Assembly (NCBI GenBank): GCA_910583795.1
Contig: CAJTZQ010000007.1
Location: 12,655-76,654, forward strand
Direction of reading: 5' to 3'
DNA from: an uncultured Muribaculaceae bacterium
Lineage (GTDB): Bacteria > Bacteroidota > Bacteroidia > Bacteroidales > Muribaculaceae
DNA length: 64,000 bases
The translations under genes were made by a program, and so were the position numbers. Under the pieces are notes generated by a model. That model worked only from the letters and a program-made list of their open reading frames with translations. It was not told where the DNA came from and made no database searches. Positions 1-7,534 of this stretch are shown in pieces. Position 1 is the first letter of the stretch; each line of letters begins with the position of its first letter.

Positions 1-1454
1 AGAGCCGATGCACAATTGGCGGAAGACCCCACAGCACGGTATTCAAAACGATTTCCTGTGAAAGCGAAAGGGCTGGTGCGGTTTCTATCCGTATTATCAA
101 TTAGAAGATCAGGAATCTGGCTGACGTCAAGTCGCATTCCCTCCTTGCCATTCAAAATAATTGAATCAGTCTCATTCTTCTCTATGCTGTCAAGAATCTG
201 AGTGAGCTGACTTCCAAGGAACATGGAGATGATAGCAGGGGGTGCCTCATTTGCACCGAGACGGTGTGCATTTGTAGCTGACATTATAGATGCCTTGAGA
301 AGCGCATTATGCTTATGCACTGCCGCCATTACGTTGCTGACAAACACTATAAATTCAAGATTATCCTTTGGTGTCTTTCCTGGAGAAAACAGCAGTTTTC
401 CCTTGTCTGTACCAAGACTCCAGTTATTGTGTTTTCCACTACCATTGATTCCGGCAAAAGGTTTCTCATGCAAAAGCACTCGGAAGTTGTGACGACGTGC
501 AACCTCGTTCATAACAGACATAAGAAGAAGATTGTGGTCGTTTGCAAGATTAGCTTCTTCATATATAGGGGCAAGCTCAAACTGATTCGGAGCTACTTCG
601 TTATGACGGGTCTTTGCCGGAATGCCAAGTCGATGGCATTCCAACTCAAGATCAAGCATGAATGCCTCGACTCTGCTGGGGATAGCACCGAAATAATGAT
701 CTTCAAGTTGTTGATTCTTCGCACTTTCATGCCCCATAAGAGTTCTGCCTGTAAGGACAAGGTCAGGTCGGGCGGCATATAATGCCTCATCTACGAGGAA
801 ATATTCTTGTTCCCATCCCAGATAACATTCCACATGCTTTACATCAGCATCAAAAAAACGTGCTACACGAGTGGCAGATTTGTCTACTGCATTCAAAGCT
901 CTCAAAAGCGGAGTTTTATAATCGAGTGCCTCCCCGGTATAAGATATAAAGATCGTAGGGATGCAGAGAGTGTTATCGACAATGAAAGCAGGAGAAGAGA
1001 TATCCCAGGCAGAATAACCTCGAGCCTCGAATGTGTTACGGATACCCCCATTGGGAAAGCTTGAGGCATCAGGTTCCTGCTGTACGAGAAGTTTGCCGGT
1101 GAAAGTTTCGATTACCCCGCCTTTTCCATCATGCTCTATGAATGCATCATGTTTTTCTGCGGTTCCACCTGTCATAGGCTGAAACCAGTGGGTGTAATGA
1201 CGGGCACCCTGCTCCACAGCCCAGCGTTTCATTCCATCAGCCACACTATCGGCAACTTCACGACTTAGAGGTTCCTTATTGTCAATAGCCTTTACAAGAG
1301 CCTCATAAGTGGTGCGGGGAAGATATTCAAACATTTTCTGACGATTGAACACTTTCTCTGCATAATACTTGTCGACTCTCTCCTTCGGAAGATCGACTTT
1401 CACTGCTTTGCGAGAGGTTGCCTCCTCAACGCTTTTAAATCGTAAATCTGACAT
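1..1454 (-). CDS. glnN: Glutamine synthetase type III (GSIII), C-terminus cut by window edge
   Basis: ATP-dependent ligation of ammonia to glutamate. I translated this frame by hand from the ATG whose complement lies at 1452-1454. It begins MSDLRFKSVEEATSRKAV and stays open for about 484 residues to the window edge, so about a third of a usual ~730-residue GSIII is missing. GSIII hallmarks seen include GARHYTHWFQPMTGGTAEKH, GWEQEYFLVD, RHNEVAPNQFELAP and INGSGKHNNWS. It lies 82 bases downstream of dapL on the same strand and may share its transcript. A second glutamine synthetase of a different class lies near 18 kb. The family call is certain; the 3' part is unseen. Confidence 0.95.
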   Translation of the reverse strand, partial: MSDLRFKSVEEATSRKAVKVDLPKERVDKYYAEKVFNRQKMFEYLPRTTYEALVKAIDNKEPLSREVADSVADGMKRWAVEQGARHYTHWFQPMTGGTAEKHDAFIEHDGKGGVIETFTGKLLVQQEPDASSFPNGGIRNTFEARGYSAWDISSPAFIVDNTLCIPTIFISYTGEALDYKTPLLRALNAVDKSATRVARFFDADVKHVECYLGWEQEYFLVDEALYAARPDLVLTGRTLMGHESAKNQQLEDHYFGAIPSRVEAFMLDLELECHRLGIPAKTRHNEVAPNQFELAPIYEEANLANDHNLLLMSVMNEVARRHNFRVLLHEKPFAGINGSGKHNNWSLGTDKGKLLFSPGKTPKDNLEFIVFVSNVMAAVHKHNALLKASIMSATNAHRLGANEAPPAIISMFLGSQLTQILDSIEKNETDSIILNGKEGMRLDVSQIPDLLIDNTDRNRTSPFAFTGNRFEYRAVGSSANCASA

Positions 1455-1478
1455 AAACCTTAAGATTTTGATCACCAA

Positions 1479-1500
1479 GCAGCATTCAATTGAATGTGCT
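1479..1500. promoter_or_regulatory. Palindrome in the dapL-glnN gap
   Basis: The core CATTCAATTGAATG at 1483-1496 is a perfect 14-base palindrome, placed about 30 bases before the glnN start codon. It could be a binding site for a dimeric regulator of glnN or a short hairpin. No TAnnTTTG box is evident in this 82-base gap, so a separate glnN promoter is not shown. Confidence 0.3.
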
Positions 1501-1536
1501 GATAAAATTTAGAAACTATATTAATTATTGAACGAC

Positions 1537-2766
1537 TTATAAATACCTCTCTATAAGACGAGACATGGCTTTCTCTGTGTTCTCACGGCTATTAAAACCT
1601 GTGAGGCGTATATAGCCTTCTCCTTTTGTTCCAAAACCGGAGCCTGGAGTGGTAGAAAAGCCACAATTTTGAAGCAATTCATCAAATATTTGCCAAGAAT
1701 CTTTACCATTTCCGGTCGAAACCCAAACATACGGAGAGTTATCTCCTCCATATGCTTTATATCCGATCTTACGGAATGCATCTTTGATTAATGCCGCATT
1801 GGCTATATAATAATCCGTAGCATTTTTAACACTATCCAATCCCTCGGGCGTATATACAGCAGATGCCCCTTTCTGTGCTACATATGAAGCGCCGTTAAAT
1901 TTAGTTGTCTGACGCCTGTTCCATAAAGTATTAAGAGCAACCTCTGATCCGTCGGCATATCTTCCTTTCAATCTACGAGGCACAACCGTATATCCACATC
2001 TGATACCTGTGAAGCCTGCAGTCTTTGAAAAACTACGGATTTCGATAGCCACTTCGTCTGCCCCGTCAATCTCATAGATTGATTTCACAATTCCCGGCTG
2101 CCTGACAAAGGCTTCGTATGCGGAATCATAAATAATTAGAGAACCGTGGTTATGTGCATATTCCACCCATTTAACCAGATCATCATGAGAAATTGCCTCA
2201 CCCGTGGGATTATTGGGGAAACATAAAAATATCACGTCAGCCCTTTCTTGTGGAAGCATAGGCAAAAAATGATTGTCAGGGTCACAGTCAAGATATATCA
2301 GGCGGTTCCAATGTCCGTCAACAAGCTTGCCTGCTCTACCGTCTATCACACTATCATCAACGTAAACAGGATATGCCGGGTTCATGACAGCCACCTTACA
2401 GTTTCGAGAATATATGTCTCCAAGATTGCCTAAGTCGCTTTTAGCTCCATCGCTGACAAAAATATCAGACGCTTCAATTGAGAGCCCACGATTTAAATAG
2501 TCATGCTCAGCGATTGCATCGCGCAAGAACGGATAACCCTGTTCAGGTCCATATCCATGAAATGTTGCTGATGAAGCCAACTCATTCACGGCTTCATGCA
2601 TAGCATTAATAACACTTGGAAACAACGGACGAGTAATATCCCCTATATCCATCCTGATTATCTCACAAGCATCGTTTTCCTTCTTATAAGCAGCTATTTT
2701 CCGTGCCACTTCAGAAAATAAATATGAAACAGGCAACTGGCGAAAATTGTCATTAACTTCTACCAT
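1537..2766 (-). CDS. dapL: LL-diaminopimelate aminotransferase
   Basis: Converts tetrahydrodipicolinate and glutamate directly to LL-diaminopimelate in the lysine and peptidoglycan pathway, bypassing the acylated intermediates of DapD/C/E. It is a 409-residue fold-type I PLP enzyme, the usual DapL length. Visible features are GYGPEQGYPFLRDAI (71-85), the FPNNPTG loop (183-189), IIYDSAYEAF and SFSKTAGFTGIR with the PLP lysine at K248. The ATG start is clear. dapF ends 31 bases upstream on the same strand, so dapF-dapL form an operon supplying meso-DAP in two consecutive steps. Confidence 0.95.
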   Translation of the reverse strand: MVEVNDNFRQLPVSYLFSEVARKIAAYKKENDACEIIRMDIGDITRPLFPSVINAMHEAVNELASSATFHGYGPEQGYPFLRDAIAEHDYLNRGLSIEASDIFVSDGAKSDLGNLGDIYSRNCKVAVMNPAYPVYVDDSVIDGRAGKLVDGHWNRLIYLDCDPDNHFLPMLPQERADVIFLCFPNNPTGEAISHDDLVKWVEYAHNHGSLIIYDSAYEAFVRQPGIVKSIYEIDGADEVAIEIRSFSKTAGFTGIRCGYTVVPRRLKGRYADGSEVALNTLWNRRQTTKFNGASYVAQKGASAVYTPEGLDSVKNATDYYIANAALIKDAFRKIGYKAYGGDNSPYVWVSTGNGKDSWQIFDELLQNCGFSTTPGSGFGTKGEGYIRLTGFNSRENTEKAMSRLIERYL

Positions 2767-2797
2767 AAAAACTAATCTATTTTTACTCCATTAATTC

Positions 2798-3673
2798 TTA
2801 TTTCATATAATACCACCCTTCGGCGACAAACTCGGCAGGACCGTGCATGAATACATGTCCGGATTCCTTGTCTATATGTATATTAAGTTTGCCTCCGAGA
2901 AGACTCACCTCAACGTCCTCGCCGGTAAGTCCTTTATAATTTGCGGCAACAACTGATGCACAGGAGCCGGTTCCACATGCAAGAGTTTCTCCGGATCCTC
3001 TTTCCCATACACGCATCTCGATATGGTGTCTATCCACCACCTTTACAAATTCAATATTTGCTTTTTCAGGCCAAACTTCAGAAGTCTCAAGGATTTTCCC
3101 ATAATGATGAATATGCTTGTCTGTTATGTCGTCTACAAATATAACGCCATGAGGATTTCCCATTCCGACAGCAGTGATGGCAAAATCAGAATCATCCGCT
3201 TTTACTTTTTGGTCTACCATAATGTCATCCGGATCACCGGCGGCAGGGATTTCCCCCCTTTTCATATATGATCGACCCATATCTACCGTGACAGATCTTG
3301 TCTCACCATCCTCTATGTCAAGATCAAGGATTTTTATTCCACATAATGTTTGAAGATAAATCCTCGTTTTATCTGTGAAACCCTTATCATGTAGATATTT
3401 TGCGACACATCTTGTAGCATTTCCACACATCTGCGCTTCCGAACCGTCAGCATTAAACATACGCATACGAAAATCGGCGTCAACGGAGGGCATTATTACT
3501 ATCAGCCCGTCACCGCCAACGCCGAAATGTCTGTCGCTTATTTTAGTTGCCAAGTCAGGTAGGTTCACTTCTCTCAGATTTACAGAGGTCGGAGAGCCAA
3601 GGGCGTCAATGTAAACATAATCGTTACCCGCGCCCTGCATCTTTGTAAAAAAGATCCTTTTCTTTTCAGGCAT
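2798..3673 (-). CDS. dapF: Diaminopimelate epimerase
   Basis: Interconverts LL- and meso-diaminopimelate. 291 residues from the ATG at 3673; an upstream in-frame TTG exists at 3682 but ATG is preferred. The two catalytic cysteines are in place: C83 in the MCGNATRC motif and C233 in ACGTGSCAS. The N-terminal KMQGAGNDYVYID is typical of the family. It is the first gene of the dapF-dapL operon, with a Bacteroidota -7 box about 70 bases upstream of the start. Confidence 0.95.
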   Translation of the reverse strand: MPEKKRIFFTKMQGAGNDYVYIDALGSPTSVNLREVNLPDLATKISDRHFGVGGDGLIVIMPSVDADFRMRMFNADGSEAQMCGNATRCVAKYLHDKGFTDKTRIYLQTLCGIKILDLDIEDGETRSVTVDMGRSYMKRGEIPAAGDPDDIMVDQKVKADDSDFAITAVGMGNPHGVIFVDDITDKHIHHYGKILETSEVWPEKANIEFVKVVDRHHIEMRVWERGSGETLACGTGSCASVVAANYKGLTGEDVEVSLLGGKLNIHIDKESGHVFMHGPAEFVAEGWYYMK

Positions 3674-3740
3674 ACTTTCCAATCTTTTTAAACTGCCCTG
3701 ATATTAGGGATTATCATAGCAGCGCTTGTTAATTAAGGCG

Positions 3741-3748
3741 CAAAATTA
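3741..3748 (-). promoter_or_regulatory. Promoter -7 box for dapF-dapL
   Basis: On the minus strand the sequence reads TAATTTTG, an exact match to the Bacteroidota -7 consensus TAnnTTTG. A TTG lies about 20 bases upstream at 3769-3771 (minus). The predicted start of transcription is near 3737, giving a leader of about 65 bases before dapF. Confidence 0.6.
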
Positions 3749-3852
3749 TTAAAAATTTTGACAATTCGCAACATTTTTCAAACTTTTATTAAAAATATTT
3801 TATTTATTCTGATTATAAATAGCAAATTAACAAATACAAATGTTTAGCCGAA

Positions 3853-4995
3853 TCACATGGAAAGCGCAAGTATGATATCATCTGCTATCATTATGCCATC
3901 GTCCGAAAGCTTCAACCGGTTAGAATCATTAATTAAAGTTTCATTTATTAAAAAAGGTTTGGCGTTGTTTAAAAGGCGTTGTTTTGCAGATTTACCAAAA
4001 TTTGATTCATATTCCACGATATCCAGTCCACGTCTCATACGCATTCTTGTGAGAAGCATCTCATCTTTCTGCTCTTCAACAGTCAGGATCTCTTCTGCAT
4101 AGAAATGCGATGTCACATCATTATTGGTAAAATGGCGCAAATAACCCTTGATATCGGCAGGATTTGCTCTGCGGATTCTTTTTCCGTCGTAAGAATGAGC
4201 CGATGGTCCCAGTCCAAGATAAGGATTCCCTAACCAATATCGGGTATTATGTATTGACTCCCTACCTGGCTTACTATAATTGGAGAGTTCGTATTGATTG
4301 TAGCCCGCTTCTTTCAATTGCGAAGAGAGTATTTTCCACATCTCCACACTCTCTTCATCAGAAGGAAATTTCATTTTACCCTGCTTCTTTAAAACACTTA
4401 TGGGCGTACCGTCTTCAAACATCAACGAATAAGCTGAAATATGATCTGGAGACAAATCCAATGCCTTTTTTACACTCTTTATCCAAGACTCGCAAGTCTG
4501 CTCCGGCAACCCAAACATTAGATCAATACTAATATTATCAAAATTGCATGCAAGGAGATCATAAGCCCTTAATGCATCCTCGGAAGTATGCCGTCTTCGT
4601 ATTTTGGACAGTTCTGAATCTACAAACGACTGAACCCCCATACTTACACGATTCACTCCTGATTCCTTCCAAACTCTACATTTATCATCAGAAACATCAT
4701 CCGGATTAACTTCCACGGTGAATTCTAACCAAAGCTCATTTTTTTCTAAAACGTCATTAATTCCGGAAATTAACTTCATAAACAGTTCCGAAGGAATTAG
4801 AGACGGCGTGCCTCCTCCTATATATAATGTGTCTGGAACAATAGGCAACTCTAATATTCTTCCCTTCAATTCCAATAATAAAGAATCGACATACGAATCC
4901 CAATCGGCAAAAGATGCTCCTCCGCTAAAAAAATCGCAATATATGCATTTATTTTTACAAAATGGAATATGTATATAAAGTCCAGATCCTTTCAT
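3853..4995 (-). CDS. hemW: HemW-type radical SAM protein (heme chaperone, coproporphyrinogen oxidase-like)
   Basis: Radical SAM protein of the HemN/HemW family. From the ATG at 4995 it starts MKGSGLYIHIPFCKNKCIYC, which carries the CX3CX2C cluster motif (CKNKCIYC) right at the N-terminus, as in HemW. At 381 residues it has HemW length and lacks the longer N-terminal extension of true oxygen-independent coproporphyrinogen oxidase HemN. Other motifs are YIGGGTPSL, GVQSF and SIDLMFGLPEQT. In-frame alternatives at 5040 (ATG) and 5052 (GTG) would add a non-conserved tail. HemW is thought to deliver heme to respiratory enzymes; that role is family knowledge. It is divergent from the EF-G-like gene. 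Confidence 0.88.
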   Translation of the reverse strand: MKGSGLYIHIPFCKNKCIYCDFFSGGASFADWDSYVDSLLLELKGRILELPIVPDTLYIGGGTPSLIPSELFMKLISGINDVLEKNELWLEFTVEVNPDDVSDDKCRVWKESGVNRVSMGVQSFVDSELSKIRRRHTSEDALRAYDLLACNFDNISIDLMFGLPEQTCESWIKSVKKALDLSPDHISAYSLMFEDGTPISVLKKQGKMKFPSDEESVEMWKILSSQLKEAGYNQYELSNYSKPGRESIHNTRYWLGNPYLGLGPSAHSYDGKRIRRANPADIKGYLRHFTNNDVTSHFYAEEILTVEEQKDEMLLTRMRMRRGLDIVEYESNFGKSAKQRLLNNAKPFLINETLINDSNRLKLSDDGIMIADDIILALSM

Positions 4996-5198
4996 ATTGA
5001 AACATTGATAGTTATAGTTCTCAGTATCTAACACAGCCATTAGACAAATCACGCGAATTTAATAAAAATAAATGGAAATGTGTTTTCTAACATATAAAAA
5101 TGATGTCATAGATAACAAAAATTTTCGTAAATTGCGACCGCAAACAGCAACCGAGGCTGTTCAATAAATTATGAGACAACCCTAAAATCTTATATGTA

Positions 5199-7355
5199 AT
5201 GAAGATTTATAAAACCAGCGAAATCAAAAACATTGCCCTCATCGGATCGAAGGGCTCGGGTAAAACCACACTTGCAGAGTCTATGCTCTTCGAGTGTGGA
5301 GTTATAAAACGTCGCGGCAATATAGAAAGCGGCAATACAGTTTCCGACTATTTCCCCGTAGAAAAGGAATATGGATATTCAGTATTTTCTACTGTATTCA
5401 ATGCTGAATTCAACGGAAAGAAACTTAACGTCATCGATTGCCCGGGTGCTGACGATTTCGTAGGCAATTCTTATACCGCGCTTGGTGTATGCGATACAGG
5501 CGTAATCGTAGTTGATTCTGAATATGGTGTAGAAGTTGGCACTCAAAACATATTCCGCACCACCGGCACATTAAAGAAACCTATATTATTTGCTCTTAAT
5601 CAGATTGATGGAGAGAAAGCTGACTATGACAATGTGATCGAACAACTCCGCGAGCATTTCGGATCCAAAGTTGTGGCAGTGCAATTCCCTCTTGAATGCG
5701 GTCCGAATTTCCACTCCATGATCGACGTTCTTCTTATGAAGAAATATGAGTGGGGTCCTGACGGCGGCGTGCCCACTGTCAGTGAAATTCCTGAGGAATA
5801 CATGGAAAAGGCAAACGAACTCCATAATGCTCTTGTGGAAGCTGCAGCCGAAAATGATGAGACATTGATGGATAAATATTTCGAGCAGGGTCATCTCACA
5901 GAGGATGAAATGCGCGAAGGTATCCGAAAAGGTCTTATTGACCGCAGCATTTTCCCGGTTTTCATTGTCAGTGCACTGAAAGACATGGGCGTACGGCGCA
6001 TGATGGAATTCCTTGGCAATGTGTGTCCCTTCGTGTCTGATATGCCTGCCCCATTGACTACGACCGGTGAAGAAGTTAAACCTGATGCCAATGGTCCTTT
6101 ATCAGTCTTCTTCTTCAAGACATCTGTTGAGCCTCACATTGGAGAGGTGTCTTACTTCAAAGTGATGAGCGGTACGCTAAAAGCAGGTGATGATCTCGAC
6201 AATGTATCACGTGGTGGCAAAGAACGCCTTGCGCAAATATTTACAGTATGCGGGCAGCTCCGTACACCGATTGAAAAATTAGAAGCCGGCGATATCGGTG
6301 CAGCCGTAAAGCTTAAAGATGTTAGAACCGGCAACACCCTTGACGCAAAAGGATGTGAATATCAGTTCGATTTCATTAAATATCCTCAGCCTAAGTTTAT
6401 CCGCGCCATACGTCCGGTGACTGAGAGCGACGCAGAAAAATTGATGGGTATTCTCACCCGCATGCATGAGGAGGATCCTACCTGGATCGTTGAGCAGAGC
6501 AAGGAGCTCAAGCAAACTCTCGTAAAAGGTCAGGGAGAGTTCCACTTGCGCACTCTCAAATGGAGAATCGAAAACAATGAGAAACTTCCTATCGAATTCC
6601 TTGATCAGAAGATTCCATATCGCGAAACAATCACAAAGGCTGCCCGCGCCGACTATCGCCATAAGAAGCAGTCAGGTGGTTCAGGTCAGTTCGGTGAGGT
6701 TCATTTGATAATCGAACCTTACACAGAAGGTATGCCGGAACCAGATACTTACAAGTTTGGCAATCAGGAATATAAAATGAATGTGCGCGACAAGCAAGAA
6801 ATTCCTCTTGACTGGGGAGGCAAACTTGTAGTCTACAACTGCATTGTCGGTGGAGCTATCGATGCACGCTTCATTCCTGCGATAGTAAAGGGTCTTATGG
6901 ACCGCATGGAGCAGGGTCCACTCACAGGATCTTATGCCCGCGACGTTAGAGTAATGATCTACGACGGAAAGATGCACCCGGTTGATTCAAATGAAATTTC
7001 ATTCCGTCTTGCAGGTAGAAATGCATTCTCTCAAGCATTTAAGGGTGCTAATCCGAAAATTCTTGAACCCGTTTACGACGTGGAAGTATTGACACCCGGT
7101 GACACCATGGGCGATGTGATGAGCGACCTTCAAGGAAGGCGTGCTATCATCATGGGTATGGAATCAGATAACGGAATAGAAAAGCTCAATGCAAAAGTTC
7201 CGTTAAAAGAAATGGCTTCATATTCAACATCTCTTAGCTCTATCACTGGTGGCAGAAGTTCATTCACTATGCAGTTCTCTTCATACGAACTTGTTCCTGG
7301 CGACGTACAAGAAAAACTGTTGAAAGAATACGCAGAAACACAAGAGGAAGATTAA
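5199..7355 (+). CDS. Elongation factor G-like protein (EF-G2 paralog) with altered GTPase centre
   Basis: 718 residues with full EF-G domain order: G domain about 1-280, domain II, then domains III-V (YRETITKAA near 470, GGAIDARFIP near 560). The GTPase motifs are non-canonical: the P-loop is GSKGSGKT (16-23) instead of AHIDAGKT/AHVDHGKT, G3 is DCPGA (80-84) where normal EF-G has DTPGH, so the catalytic histidine is alanine, and G4 is NQID (134-137) instead of NKID. From literature memory, Bacteroides encode an EF-G2 with little or no GTPase activity that supports translation during starvation and gut colonisation; this protein looks like that paralog. Monocistronic, followed by a strong hairpin. 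Its normal fusA partner would be elsewhere. Confidence 0.9.
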   Translation: MKIYKTSEIKNIALIGSKGSGKTTLAESMLFECGVIKRRGNIESGNTVSDYFPVEKEYGYSVFSTVFNAEFNGKKLNVIDCPGADDFVGNSYTALGVCDTGVIVVDSEYGVEVGTQNIFRTTGTLKKPILFALNQIDGEKADYDNVIEQLREHFGSKVVAVQFPLECGPNFHSMIDVLLMKKYEWGPDGGVPTVSEIPEEYMEKANELHNALVEAAAENDETLMDKYFEQGHLTEDEMREGIRKGLIDRSIFPVFIVSALKDMGVRRMMEFLGNVCPFVSDMPAPLTTTGEEVKPDANGPLSVFFFKTSVEPHIGEVSYFKVMSGTLKAGDDLDNVSRGGKERLAQIFTVCGQLRTPIEKLEAGDIGAAVKLKDVRTGNTLDAKGCEYQFDFIKYPQPKFIRAIRPVTESDAEKLMGILTRMHEEDPTWIVEQSKELKQTLVKGQGEFHLRTLKWRIENNEKLPIEFLDQKIPYRETITKAARADYRHKKQSGGSGQFGEVHLIIEPYTEGMPEPDTYKFGNQEYKMNVRDKQEIPLDWGGKLVVYNCIVGGAIDARFIPAIVKGLMDRMEQGPLTGSYARDVRVMIYDGKMHPVDSNEISFRLAGRNAFSQAFKGANPKILEPVYDVEVLTPGDTMGDVMSDLQGRRAIIMGMESDNGIEKLNAKVPLKEMASYSTSLSSITGGRSSFTMQFSSYELVPGDVQEKLLKEYAETQEED

Positions 7356-7385
7356 ACCCGGACTCAACACTAACGTTTTTGTTTA

Positions 7386-7410
7386 AGGGGCTGCGATTTC
7401 CGCAGCCCCT
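7386..7410 (+). terminator. Terminator of the EF-G-like gene
   Basis: A perfect 10-base stem (AGGGGCTGCG / CGCAGCCCCT) with a five-base loop stands 30 bases after the stop codon, followed by a weakly T-rich tract. Confidence 0.75.
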
Positions 7411-7456
7411 GCTTTATATAATAAAAGACTCTCTTTCCCATCATTATATATTACTA

Positions 7457-7500
7457 TCATAGAAAAAGCGGTCGTCTGATGACGACCGCTTTTTCTATGA
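7457..7500. terminator. Bidirectional terminator, 20-base perfect stem
   Basis: Perfect 20-base inverted repeat (7457-7476 with 7481-7500) around a TGAT loop. The stem carries an A run on its left arm and a T run on its right arm, so it can stop transcription from both sides of the convergent EF-G-like/phosphorylase pair. Inside the window it is one of the strongest hairpins. Confidence 0.85.
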
Positions 7501-7534
7501 TTATATAATCGCTTATATTTATTTGGATGTATTA

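Noticed and set aside
309..782. 157-codon plus-strand open frame
   Set aside because: It is antisense to the glnN reading frame, whose translation shows continuous GSIII motifs; the plus frame has no family features.
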